NCBI GenBank assembly: GCA_036675505.1
Contig: JAKFEW010000002.1
Coordinates: 12,139-76,138 of the forward strand
DNA from: JAKFEW01 sp036675505
GTDB lineage: Bacteria > Cyanobacteriota > Sericytochromatia > S15B-MN24 > JAQBPE01
Direction of reading: 5' to 3'
Length of the DNA stretch: 64,000 bases
Below are positions 56,764 through 64,000 of this stretch, piece after piece (positions within the stretch are counted from its first letter, which is position 1; the number at the start of each line of letters is the position of its first letter). The translations under genes and the position numbers were made by a program. A model generated the notes under the pieces. That model did not search any database and was not told the origin of the DNA. It worked only from the letters and a program-made list of their open reading frames with translations.

Positions 56764-56889
56764 AGCGCCTGCGGCTCAAGGCGAGCGCCTGCGGCTCAAG
56801 GCGATGTAGAGGGCCTTCGTGGCCGCTGCGGAGGGTAGCGCCTGCGGCTCAAGGAGATGGAGAGGGCCTTCGTGGCCGCTGCGGAGGGT
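56764..56889. repeat. 53-bp tandem repeat
   Basis: Two full copies (56784-56836, 56837-56889) differing at two bases, plus a 20-bp partial copy (56764-56783). The shared 18-mer AGCGCCTGCGGCTCAAGG occurs three times. It ends 11 bases before the next gene and supplies its GGAGGGT-type leader. Confidence 0.8.
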
Positions 56890-56900
56890 AAAGAACATCC

Positions 56901-57452
56901 ATGCGCCTCACGCTCACCCTCGTGCTCCTGCTCGCCACGCCGGCCGTGGCCGCCCCCGGCGATCCGATCCCGCTCGCCCAGGGCTGGGCCGACCCTGGCG
57001 GCAGTCGGGAGACCCAGACCTGGCGCGGGGAAGGCGTCCACATGGGCGGGACCCATGACGGCGACGCGCTCGCCGGCGCTGCCGAGTCGTTCCGCCAGGT
57101 CGCCACCGCCTGGCGCGCCAACGACGCCCGCCGCGCGGCGATGGCGCTGCAGCTCGGGCGCAAGTGGCTGACCAGCGTCAGGCGGCCCGAGGTCGCGGTG
57201 CTCGACGAGCGCGCGAGCCGGCTCGGCCAGGACCTCGCGCTGCGCACGCTCGACGTGGTGCCGGCCGCCGAGGCCCTCGCGCGCGACGCGACGATCCTCT
57301 CGCACCACCTGGGCGGCAGCGTCGTGACGCCCTGGCCGACGACCCGCCCCGTGCGGACGCCCGCGCCAGCCGCGCCGATCGTGGCACCGATGGGCGCCCC
57401 GGGCGCACCGGTGAAGCGCCCGCCGGGCATGGGCCCGAGCTTTCAGTTTTGA
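56901..57452 (+). CDS. Secreted hypothetical protein
   Basis: 183 residues. Signal peptide RLTLTLVLLLATPAVAAPG. Mature helical region (AAESFRQVATAWRANDARRAAMALQLGRKWLTSVRR, RASRLGQDLALRTLDVV) then Pro-rich tail. No family recognised. The last codons lie in the first arm of a 36-bp inverted repeat. Confidence 0.6.
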   Translation: MRLTLTLVLLLATPAVAAPGDPIPLAQGWADPGGSRETQTWRGEGVHMGGTHDGDALAGAAESFRQVATAWRANDARRAAMALQLGRKWLTSVRRPEVAVLDERASRLGQDLALRTLDVVPAAEALARDATILSHHLGGSVVTPWPTTRPVRTPAPAAPIVAPMGAPGAPVKRPPGMGPSFQF

Positions 57453-57564
57453 GTTTTGAGTTTTGAGATTTGAGTTGGGCAGCTGAGTATTTGGAGCCAT
57501 GCGCCCTGGGTTGGGCAACGAACACCGACCCAACTCAAATCCCAAAACTCAAAACTCAAAACTG
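57444..57564. repeat. 36-bp inverted repeat made of TTTTGAG units
   Basis: Arm 1 (57444-57479) and arm 2 (57529-57564) are reverse complements with one mismatch, separated by 49 bases. Each arm contains several TTTTGAG units, unusually AT-rich here. It may form a giant hairpin acting as terminator, or be a mobile intergenic repeat. Confidence 0.75.
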
Positions 57565-57620
57565 GAAGATCGGGGGCCGTGTTATTTTGGTAAGCAGTCC
57601 CCCGTGCACCTGGAGGCCTC

Positions 57621-58424
57621 TTGACCGCTCGCCCGCTCCTCCTCGCCGCGCTGTTCGCCGCCGTCGCTGCGAGCGGCTGCCCGGCGCCCACAGGCACCCC
57701 GTCGCGACCCGCCCCGATCCCCAGCGTCCCCGCCGGCGACTACTTCCCGCTGGCAGAAGGCATGCAGTGGAAGTACGAGGTCGTGACACAGGGCGCGAGC
57801 GTGCAGGGCACCATGACCCTGACGGTCGGCAAGGTCACGAAGAGCGGCGCCGACACCACGGCCGAGGGTCAGCGCACGCTCCAGCTCAAGCTCGCAGACG
57901 GCAGCGCGCATGGGTCCCAGGCCAGGGTGACCTGGCTCAAGAACCGCGACGGCGTCTGGGAAACGATCGAGGGCGAGGGCGACGAGCGCCAGGTGCTGCA
58001 GCTGCCGCTCAAGTACGGGGGCGGCTGGACCTTCGGCTCGACGTCGATGACCGTCAGCGACGTCGACGAGGTGACGATCAACGGCAAGGCGTACAAGACC
58101 ACCCTCAAGGTGCGGGCGGAAGACGGCGATCGCCTCGGCTACGCCTACTTCGCGAAGGACGTCGGGCTGGTCTCCTGGTGGGGCCGCAAGCTGCCCGTCA
58201 CCGGCGACCAGCAGATCGGCTTCGGCCTGCTCGAGCACGTGAAGAAGGGCGCGACCCCGCCGCCCGAGCCCCCTTCATCCACGCCTGCGCCCACGCCCAC
58301 CCCAGCGGGCGCGAGCGCGAGCCCCGCTCCCGACGCCTCGCAGGCCCCGTCCGCATCACCAGGGCCCAGCGCCACGCCCAGCGGCACGCCGTCGCCGGCG
58401 CCCTCTCAATTCACCTTCTCCTGA
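57621..58424 (+). CDS. Lipoprotein with Pro/Ser/Ala tail
   Basis: 267 residues from TTG 57621 (CTGGAGG upstream). Signal and lipobox LLLAALFAAVAASGC. Mature domain ~40-205 is beta-rich (YFPLAEGMQWKYEV, GTMTLTVGKVTKSGADTT, GGGWTFGSTSMTV, VGLVSWWGRKLPV). The last ~50 residues are a Pro/Ser/Thr/Ala low-complexity tail. No enzyme motif. Confidence 0.65.
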   Translation: MTARPLLLAALFAAVAASGCPAPTGTPSRPAPIPSVPAGDYFPLAEGMQWKYEVVTQGASVQGTMTLTVGKVTKSGADTTAEGQRTLQLKLADGSAHGSQARVTWLKNRDGVWETIEGEGDERQVLQLPLKYGGGWTFGSTSMTVSDVDEVTINGKAYKTTLKVRAEDGDRLGYAYFAKDVGLVSWWGRKLPVTGDQQIGFGLLEHVKKGATPPPEPPSSTPAPTPTPAGASASPAPDASQAPSASPGPSATPSGTPSPAPSQFTFS

Positions 58425-58550
58425 ATCCGCTGCCACGACGGGACCCGCCAGGCAAACTTAGGCGATTCGCACAAGCCCCCTCCTGCGGCTTTGGCTATGC
58501 TGAGGCAGGAACGCCGCCCGGGCGGCACACGTAGCAGAGGAGGTCGGCAT

Positions 58551-59417
58551 ATGGGCACCCCCGTGCTCTCGATCGTGATCGTCAACTGGAACACCCGCAA
58601 CCTGCTCCGAAACTGCCTCACGAGCGTGCGGGAGGAGACCGTGATCTCCCATGAGGTCTGGGTCGTCGACAACGGCTCGACCGACGGTAGCCAGGCGATG
58701 GTGCGGAAGGAATTCCCGGAGGTCCGCCTGATCGCGAACCAGCGCAACCTGGGCTTCGCCGCGGCCAACAACCAGGCGTTCCCGCTCTGCCAGGGCGAAT
58801 ACGTCTTGCTGCTCAACTCGGACACGGTCGTGCTCGACGGGGCGCTCGACAAGATGGTCGCGCACATGCACGCCCAATCGCACATCGGCGCGCTGGGCTG
58901 CAAGCTGCTCAACGCCGATGGCAGCCTCCAGCCCTCGGCCCACAACTTCTACTCTACGCTGGGCTCGATGGTCGAGAACCGCCTCATGACGATGCTCTGG
59001 GCCAAGCGGTACGCGCGCACGCCCTTGCTCGAGTTCTTCGACCACTCGGTCAACCGCCGCGTCGACTGGGTCTGCGGGGCCGTGATGATGGTGCGCCGGA
59101 AGGTGCTGCACGACGTGGGCATGCTCGACGACAGCTTCTTCATGTACGGCGAGGAGATCGACTGGCAGATGCGGATGCGCAAGGCTGGCCACGAGGTCTG
59201 GTTCATGCCGCACGCGCGCATCGTGCATTACGGCGGCGGCTCATCGCGCAACGCGGTCACCCAGATGAAGAAGATGGAGATCGAGAACCGGGCGCGGTTC
59301 GTAGCCAAGCACTACCCGCCCGCCTCGCAGGCCCTCTACCGCGCCAAGGCGGCGGCCGGCCTGACCTTCTGGCGCGCGCTCGGCGCGCTGCGACGTCGGC
59401 CGGTCCAGGTCCGCTAG
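58551..59417 (+). CDS. Family 2 glycosyltransferase (rhamnosyltransferase-like)
   Basis: 288 residues; AGAGGAGGTCGG before ATG 58551. GT-A fold: LSIVIVNWNTRNLLRNCL, VWVVDNGSTDGS, NLGFAAANNQA, YVLLLNSDTVV (metal-binding D-x-D equivalent NSD), CGAVMMVRRKV, DDSFFMYGEEIDWQMRM. Matches WbbL-like rhamnosyltransferases. Probably acts on the EPS or O-chain repeat. Confidence 0.9.
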   Translation: MGTPVLSIVIVNWNTRNLLRNCLTSVREETVISHEVWVVDNGSTDGSQAMVRKEFPEVRLIANQRNLGFAAANNQAFPLCQGEYVLLLNSDTVVLDGALDKMVAHMHAQSHIGALGCKLLNADGSLQPSAHNFYSTLGSMVENRLMTMLWAKRYARTPLLEFFDHSVNRRVDWVCGAVMMVRRKVLHDVGMLDDSFFMYGEEIDWQMRMRKAGHEVWFMPHARIVHYGGGSSRNAVTQMKKMEIENRARFVAKHYPPASQALYRAKAAAGLTFWRALGALRRRPVQVR

Positions 59418-59432
59418 GGCCGCGGAGGTCCC

Positions 59433-60656
59433 ATGATCACGACCCTCGTCGTCGCCCTCGCAGCACTCGGCTTCGGGCTCGCGCAGGTGCTCGTCCTGTT
59501 CCAGGCCGTGTACCTCTATTATCCGCTCGTGGGTGCCCTGCTCGCGCGGGCGTACCCGCCCGCACCCGCGGAGCCGCCGGCGGCGCCGCCCCGTCGCATC
59601 GCCGTGTTGATCGCGGCCCACGACGAGGAAGCCGTGATCGGCGGGGCGCTCGACGCGCTCGCGGCGCAGATCTACCCGGCCGACGGCTTCGACGTCTTCG
59701 TGGTGGCCGACAACTGCCACGACCAGACCGCGGCGATCGTGCGTCGCACCGGCGCGACGGTGCTCGAGCGGTTCACCGATGGCCCGAGCACCAAGGGCCA
59801 GGCGCTGGCCTGGCTCTGGCAGCACGTCCGTCACCGCGGGCACCTCGGCGTCGTCGTCCTCGACGCCGACAACCAGGCCGCGCCCGACTTCCTGGGGGCG
59901 ATCGCGGCCGAGCTCTCGCGCGGCCATCCGGTCGTCCAGGGCATCCGCAAGGCCAAGAACCCTGACGGCGGCACGGCCGGCCTCGACGCGCTCACCGAGC
60001 TGTGCACGCACCGCGTCGGCGCCGCCGGGCGGATGCGGCTCGGCCTGGGCGGCCCGTTGATGGGCAGCGGCGTCGGCTACCAGGTCGCGCTCTTCGACAG
60101 CCTCATCGCGGAGGTCGGCCAGACCGTGGTCGAGGACTGCGAGTGGCAGGCCCGGCTGGCCCTCGCGGGCACGCCGGTGCGCTGGACGGACCACGCGGTG
60201 GTCTATGACGAGAAGACCGCGCGCGCCGAGGCCATGGGCACCCAGCGGAACCGCTGGATGGCGGGCCGCGGCCAGGTGGCGCGGGCCTACTTCGGTCCGC
60301 TGATGCGGCGCTTCGCAGCCACCGGCGACGCGCTCGCGCTCGACACCGCGCTCTTCCTCGTCGCCGCGCCGCGTAGCCTGCTGCTCGCCGGCATGGGCGG
60401 CTTCCTGCTGCTGGCGACGATCCTGCCGGGCCTGCCCGGCCTCTGGCCGGCCTGGGTGTGGCTCGGCGTCTGCCTCGGCTTCGTGGCCTACGTGCTGATC
60501 GCCATGTGGCTCGACGGCGCGAGTCGCCGCGACTACCTCCGGCTGCTGCGCGGGGTGGGGCAACTGCCGCGCTTCACCTGGCAGATGGCCGGCGCGACGT
60601 GGAAGGCGCTTTCAGGCGCCGCGGTGCGCTGGGTGCCCACGCCTCATGGCCGCTGA
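59433..60656 (+). CDS. Membrane family 2 glycosyltransferase
   Basis: 407 residues. N-terminal TM (TLVVALAALGFGLAQVLVLFQAVYLYYPL), GT2 core with VLIAAHDEEAVIGGALDAL, VVADNCHDQT, VVLDADNQ, QGIRKAK, VEDCEWQARL and QRNRWMAGRGQ (Q-x-x-RW), then two or three C-terminal TMs. These processive-type motifs resemble cellulose-synthase-like GT2 enzymes. GGAGG before ATG; 15-bp spacing from the preceding GT gene. Confidence 0.88.
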   Translation: MITTLVVALAALGFGLAQVLVLFQAVYLYYPLVGALLARAYPPAPAEPPAAPPRRIAVLIAAHDEEAVIGGALDALAAQIYPADGFDVFVVADNCHDQTAAIVRRTGATVLERFTDGPSTKGQALAWLWQHVRHRGHLGVVVLDADNQAAPDFLGAIAAELSRGHPVVQGIRKAKNPDGGTAGLDALTELCTHRVGAAGRMRLGLGGPLMGSGVGYQVALFDSLIAEVGQTVVEDCEWQARLALAGTPVRWTDHAVVYDEKTARAEAMGTQRNRWMAGRGQVARAYFGPLMRRFAATGDALALDTALFLVAAPRSLLLAGMGGFLLLATILPGLPGLWPAWVWLGVCLGFVAYVLIAMWLDGASRRDYLRLLRGVGQLPRFTWQMAGATWKALSGAAVRWVPTPHGR

Positions 60657-60677
60657 CCCCGAGGGGAGGAGACTCGC

Positions 60678-61262
60678 ATGACCACGCACGCCGTCAGCCC
60701 GGCCACCTTGCCGCGTGACCCGCGCCTGCTCGCCCGCCGGGCCGTGCAGTACCTCCTCAAGCGCCTGATCGCGCCGATCGCCCTGCGCGGCTGCACGCGC
60801 GTCGGGCCGGGCGCGCGCGTGCGCGGCTTCCCCGTCGTGGAGAACGAAGGCGGCGAGATCGTGATCGGGCGTGCGTTCTGCGTCTTCTCCTACCTCGCCA
60901 AGGTGCAGCTCTACGCAGGCCCCGGCGCGCGCCTGGAGATCGGCGACGACACCTTCGTGAACAACGGCACGACCCTCTCCGCCTCGCTGCACATCCGCAT
61001 CGGCGACCGCGTGAACATCGCGCCCCACTGCACGCTGATCGACAACGACTTCCACGGCACCGACCGGCGCGACGGCCCGCCCAAGGTGGCGCCGATCGTG
61101 CTCGAGGACGACGTCTGGCTCGGCACGCATGTGACGGTGCTCAAGGGCGTCACGATCGGCAAGGGCGCGGTGATCGCGGCAGGCGCCGTCGTGACCCGGG
61201 ACGTGCCGCCCGGCGTGCTCGCGGGCGGCGTGCCGGCGAAGGTGATCCGCAGGCTCACCTGA
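60678..61262 (+). CDS. Hexapeptide-repeat acyltransferase
   Basis: 194 residues. Left-handed beta-helix repeats (VRGFPVVENEGGEIVIGRAF, LEIGDDTFVNNGTTLSA, RIGDRVNIAPHCTLIDND), catalytic-type His in NDFHG, and C-terminal VWLGTHVTVLKGVTIGKGAVIAAGAVVTRDVPP, as in WcaF/maltose acetyltransferase-like enzymes. Likely O-acetylates the exopolysaccharide. GGGGAGGAG precedes the ATG. Confidence 0.88.
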   Translation: MTTHAVSPATLPRDPRLLARRAVQYLLKRLIAPIALRGCTRVGPGARVRGFPVVENEGGEIVIGRAFCVFSYLAKVQLYAGPGARLEIGDDTFVNNGTTLSASLHIRIGDRVNIAPHCTLIDNDFHGTDRRDGPPKVAPIVLEDDVWLGTHVTVLKGVTIGKGAVIAAGAVVTRDVPPGVLAGGVPAKVIRRLT

Positions 61263-61295
61263 CGCCGCGCCCGCCGGGCGAGGCTGGAGGCAGAC

Positions 61296-62426
61296 ATGGG
61301 CGACAACATCCGGGTCGGGAGGCTCTTCGGCATCCCCATCGAGATCAACGCGAGCTGGTTCCTGATCTTCGGGCTCGTCGCGCTCAGCCTGGCGACCCGC
61401 GTCTTCCCCGAATGGCAGGCCGGCCTCCAGCCTGGCCTGTACTGGCTCCTCGGGCTCGTGACCGCGCTCGCGTTCTTCGGCTGCGTGCTGCTTCACGAGC
61501 TCGCCCACGCCCTCATGGGGCGCCGGATGGGCCATCCGGTCACGCGCATCACGCTGTTCCTGTTCGGCGGCGTGTCCGAGGCGCCCGACGAGATGCGCAG
61601 CCCGTGGGCGGAGTTCTGGATCGCGATCGTCGGCCCGCTCACGAGCCTCGCGCTCGGCGGCGGCTTCTTCGCGCTCGCGGCGTGGGCCGGCGCCGCCGGC
61701 GCCCCGGCTGGTCTGGCCGAGGCGCTCGGCTGGCTGGGCGTCATCAACGTGGGGCTCGCGCTGTTCAACCTGCTGCCGGGCTTCCCGCTCGACGGCGGCC
61801 GGGTGTTCCGCGCGGCGGCCTGGGCCTGGACGCATGATCTCCGCAAGGCGACCCGCTGGGCCTCTTACGGTGGCAGGGCCTTCGCGGCCGTCCTGATCGG
61901 CGTCGGCCTGGCCCGCTTCATCGGCGGCGATTGGTTCGGCGGCTTCTGGATGGCCTTCCTCGGCTGGCTGATTTACCAGGCCGCGCAGGGCAGCTACCTC
62001 CAGCTCGTGGTCACCCAGACGCTGAACCGCGTGCCGGTCGGCCGGCTGATGATCGCAGCACCCGTCACGCTCGACCCCGCGCTCACGCTCCGCGAGGTCG
62101 TGGACGAATACTTCCTGCCGCAGCCGTTCAGTAGCTACCCGGTGGTGCAGGACGGCCGGGTGCTCGGCATGCTCGGCCGCGGCGAGGTGAAGGCCGTGCC
62201 ACCTGACCGCTGGGACGACCTGACGGCAGCCGACGTGATGGTGCCGGCGGCGGCGCTGCCGGCCCTCACGCCCGCGATGGGCGTTGGCGAGGCCCTGCCG
62301 CTGCTGGCCAAGGACGGGCGCGGGCGGCTGCCCGTGATCGCCGATGGCCGCCTGGTGGGGATGCTCAGCCAGACCGACGTCTTGCGTTACCTGACCTGGA
62401 CCGCGGATGGGAGCGAGCTCGGCTGA
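61296..62426 (+). CDS. Site-2 protease-type M50 metallopeptidase with CBS pair
   Basis: 376 residues. H67-E68-x-x-H71 (LLHELAHAL) and D166 (LLPGFPLDGGR) form the zinc site in a multi-pass membrane domain; VTRITLFLFGGVSE precedes it. C-terminal ~120 residues hold two CBS motifs (PVTLDPALTLREVVDEYF, YPVVQDGRVLGML, GRLPVIADGRLVGMLSQTDV), which usually sense adenine nucleotides. Intramembrane protease; substrate unknown. Confidence 0.92.
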   Translation: MGDNIRVGRLFGIPIEINASWFLIFGLVALSLATRVFPEWQAGLQPGLYWLLGLVTALAFFGCVLLHELAHALMGRRMGHPVTRITLFLFGGVSEAPDEMRSPWAEFWIAIVGPLTSLALGGGFFALAAWAGAAGAPAGLAEALGWLGVINVGLALFNLLPGFPLDGGRVFRAAAWAWTHDLRKATRWASYGGRAFAAVLIGVGLARFIGGDWFGGFWMAFLGWLIYQAAQGSYLQLVVTQTLNRVPVGRLMIAAPVTLDPALTLREVVDEYFLPQPFSSYPVVQDGRVLGMLGRGEVKAVPPDRWDDLTAADVMVPAAALPALTPAMGVGEALPLLAKDGRGRLPVIADGRLVGMLSQTDVLRYLTWTADGSELG

Positions 62427-62436
62427 GGCGAGAGGC

Positions 62437-62844
62437 TCAGGCCGTGACGCGCGGCAGGCCTTCGACGAGCACGGCCTCGGCCGCGCCTTCCTCGCCCCAG
62501 ACCTCGGCGCGCATGCCGGGCTTGAGCTCGTGAAAGGCCGCGCGCTTGCGCTGCCAGACGCCGCGGTCGTCGAGCCAGTTGAAGCTGAGGTAGGTGTGGC
62601 CGCGCTCGACGAGGAAGTTGCTCTCGGTGCCCTCGTCCGTTCGGAAGCGGATGCGGCCGAGCGCGAAGCGATCGCCCACGCGCGACGGCCCGACCTCGAG
62701 GATCGTGCCCCAGCGGTCCAGGCTCATGGTGGGCGCCGGCGCCGGGCGCCTGGGCCTCTCGGTGGTGGCCTTGGCGGCGGGCGCCTCGGCGAGCAGGCGG
62801 ACGAGGTGGCGGGCGGCGAAGCTGCGGATGTCGGAGACGTTCAT
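62437..62844 (-). CDS. Hypothetical protein
   Basis: 135 residues from ATG 62844 (GGAAGGT upstream). Helical N-terminus (DIRSFAARHLVRLLAEA), Pro linker, then a beta-rich domain (RWGTILEVGPSRVGDRFALGRIRF, NFLVERGHTYLSFNWLDDRGVW, LKPGMRAEVWG). Compact C-terminal domain could be a small OB- or SH3-like barrel. No family recognised. Confidence 0.6.
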   Translation of the reverse strand: MNVSDIRSFAARHLVRLLAEAPAAKATTERPRRPAPAPTMSLDRWGTILEVGPSRVGDRFALGRIRFRTDEGTESNFLVERGHTYLSFNWLDDRGVWQRKRAAFHELKPGMRAEVWGEEGAAEAVLVEGLPRVTA

Positions 62845-62912
62845 GACGGTTGTACCTTCCAGGAACGGCCTTCGGCTTGTGTTTAACCGAAGCATAATCC
62901 GTTCATAGCAAT

Positions 62913-62939
62913 GGTATAACCTCAGGGCATTACGGTCAA
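62913..62939 (-). promoter_or_regulatory. Candidate promoter for the 62844 gene
   Basis: On the reverse strand TTGACC (62939-62934), 15-base spacer, TATACC (62918-62913), within an AT-rich gap. A CTTCGG/CCGAAG hairpin lies in the leader (about 62869-62890). Confidence 0.4.
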
Positions 62940-62969
62940 GCGACGACCGTCACGCCACGCGACGAGGAT

Positions 62970-64000
62970 TCAGTTGCTGAGCGGCGTCGGCGCGTAGTAG
63001 TGGGTGAGCCGGCCGTAGCGCGCGAAGATCGGCGAGAACCGGGCGGCTGCGATGTCGGCCTCCGCGACCCAGGCGGTCTTGCCCGTGAACGAGTCGTGGA
63101 TCTGCAGGCGCAGGGAGCCTGGCGAGCCGCTTGCGGCGATCGCCAGCATGAAGTGCGCGGGCCCGTCCTCGGTGGGCGGCGGATCCCAGGCCAGGCGCAG
63201 CGGCACGTCGTAGCCCGCGGCCAGGCTCTCGGCGATCGCGGCGACCGCCGTCGCCGTGTCGTCCACCGGCGCGACGGCGTAGCTGGCCTTGGTGATCGGG
63301 CTCAGCTTGTCGTTGAGCAAGTAGAGGATGCCGATGCCGCGGCCGCCGGTGCCGCCGCGCTCGACCGCCAGGCCGCCGTATTCCTCGAGCCAGGCCTTCT
63401 GCTGGGCCGCGAGCGCCTCGTTGCGCCCGTACGGATCGATCTCGGTGACGGCGAAGGCCTTGTTGATCTCCCAGGCATAGCGCGGGTCCACCTCGCCGGC
63501 GGCGCACATGAGCAGCGAGGGGCCGCAGGAATCCTCCCACTGCTGCACGAGGTCGAGGTCGTCGCGCATCGTCGAGCCCGCGATCAGCGTGGCCTCGTCG
63601 TAGCCGCGGATTTCGGCGGCGTAGGCGGCGACGTAGGCATCCGGCTCGCCGGCGGCCAGCGCCTTGAGCACGAAGACGCGCTCCACGTCGCCGCGCGCCG
63701 CCGTGAGCAGGCCGTCGAGCGCGGCGCGGCGGCTGGCGTCGAGCGTGGGAAGGTAGTAGCGCAGGAGGTAGGCCTGGTTGGCGGCGAGCAGGTCGCGGCG
63801 CAGGCCCGCCGCGATCACGGCCTCGACGTCGATCGCCGCCGGCACAGGCGTCGGCGTCGCCACGGGCGTGGTCGGCCGCGCGGTGGGCACGGGCGTCGCG
63901 ACCGGCGTCGCGATCGGCGTGGGCGCGGCCGAGGGCGCGGCCGTCGGCGCAGCCGTCGGCGCGGCCGAGGGGAGGGACGTCGGCGCCACCGAGGGGGCGG
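62970..64000 (-). CDS. Papain/C39-like cysteine peptidase-like protein (N-terminus outside window)
   Basis: At least 339 residues; the frame is open to the window edge. The visible N-terminal part is a Pro/Thr/Ala repeat linker (TPVATPVPTARPTTP), suggesting an exported protein. The globular part has QWEDSCGPSLLMCAAG (Cys), GPAHFMLAIAASG (His) and IHDSFTGKTAW (Asp), the order and context of a C39/papain-like triad, preceded by a helical region. Peptidase role is inferred from those motifs only. Confidence 0.55.
   Translation of the reverse strand, partial: APSVAPTSLPSAAPTAAPTAAPSAAPTPIATPVATPVPTARPTTPVATPTPVPAAIDVEAVIAAGLRRDLLAANQAYLLRYYLPTLDASRRAALDGLLTAARGDVERVFVLKALAAGEPDAYVAAYAAEIRGYDEATLIAGSTMRDDLDLVQQWEDSCGPSLLMCAAGEVDPRYAWEINKAFAVTEIDPYGRNEALAAQQKAWLEEYGGLAVERGGTGGRGIGILYLLNDKLSPITKASYAVAPVDDTATAVAAIAESLAAGYDVPLRLAWDPPPTEDGPAHFMLAIAASGSPGSLRLQIHDSFTGKTAWVAEADIAAARFSPIFARYGRLTHYYAPTPLSN

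Noticed and set aside
1..64000. CRISPR array
   Set aside because: No regularly spaced direct repeats with unique spacers seen; the only tandem arrays are the 7-bp GATC lattice and the 53-bp duplication.

Overview
The window is GC-rich bacterial chromosomal DNA. Bases 1 to about 40.8 kb are a tailed-phage (siphovirus-type) prophage whose left end lies outside the window. The rest is host chromosome. The host cannot be named from sequence alone. It has a Flp-type pilin, a Wzy-type exopolysaccharide cluster, many lipoproteins with short Gly/Ala/Ser-Cys lipoboxes, and a TolC-type outer-membrane protein, so it appears to be diderm. The octamer GCGATCGC (HIP1, a cyanobacterial hallmark) occurs roughly 35-40 times by eye in both prophage and host parts. 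That suggests, without proving, a lineage in or near the Cyanobacteriota.

Prophage layout, almost entirely on the + strand with ATGA/TGATG overlaps. 1-5.7 kb: phage Dam-like methyltransferase (partial), coiled-coil proteins, a PD-(D/E)XK-like nuclease, a replication initiator carrying seven GATC sites in 7-bp phase, a HNH-like protein and a D12-class adenine methyltransferase. 5.7-9.8 kb: small Cys-rich zinc-ribbon proteins, three tRNA-like hairpins, a structured leader with a TATAAT box, a small membrane protein and a stand-alone sigma-70 region 4 protein. 10.1-11.8 kb: XerC/D-like integrase next to a dif-like repeat. 12.0-23.3 kb: terminase, DUF1073 portal, MuF head protein (probably joined to the portal by slippage on nine A residues), DUF2213 protease/scaffold, Gp24-like cement protein, DUF2184 major capsid protein and head-tail connectors. 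23.3-36.4 kb: tail tube, tail-assembly chaperones with a lambda-like -1 slippery site, tape measure, a reverse-strand DUF4177-like exported protein, tail hub, a repetitive fibre and an F5/8-type-C fibre. 36.5-38.4 kb: lysis block with a transglutaminase-like lipoprotein, amidase endolysin and LLH-like holin, closed by a perfect terminator. 38.4-39.9 kb: four-gene reverse-strand operon. 39.9-40.7 kb: HRDC-domain protein and a small basic protein. No repressor, excisionase or left attachment site is visible.

Host layout. 40.9-49.0 kb: lipoproteins, Flp pilin, SH3-like secreted protein, SDR oxidoreductase, phospholipase-D-like lipoprotein, SRAP (YedK/HMCES) protein, a probable 180-nt structured RNA with its own promoter and terminator, and a J-domain/TPR membrane protein. 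49.2-61.3 kb: exopolysaccharide locus with a STAS anti-sigma antagonist, a nucleotidyltransferase-phosphoglycosyltransferase fusion, a short TolC-like protein, a Wzz-type co-polymerase whose N-terminus looks like sigma-70 regions 2-3, Wzy, three glycosyltransferases and a hexapeptide acyltransferase. 61.3-64 kb: S2P-type protease with CBS domains, an unknown protein and a partial papain/C39-like secreted protein.

Most notable observations: the sigma-like domain fused to Wzz beside a STAS gene; two recoding sites in one phage; the 7-bp-phased GATC array inside the replication gene; three copies of an 18-bp palindrome; hairpins joined to ribosome-binding sites ahead of at least seven phage genes; and the tRNA-like array.
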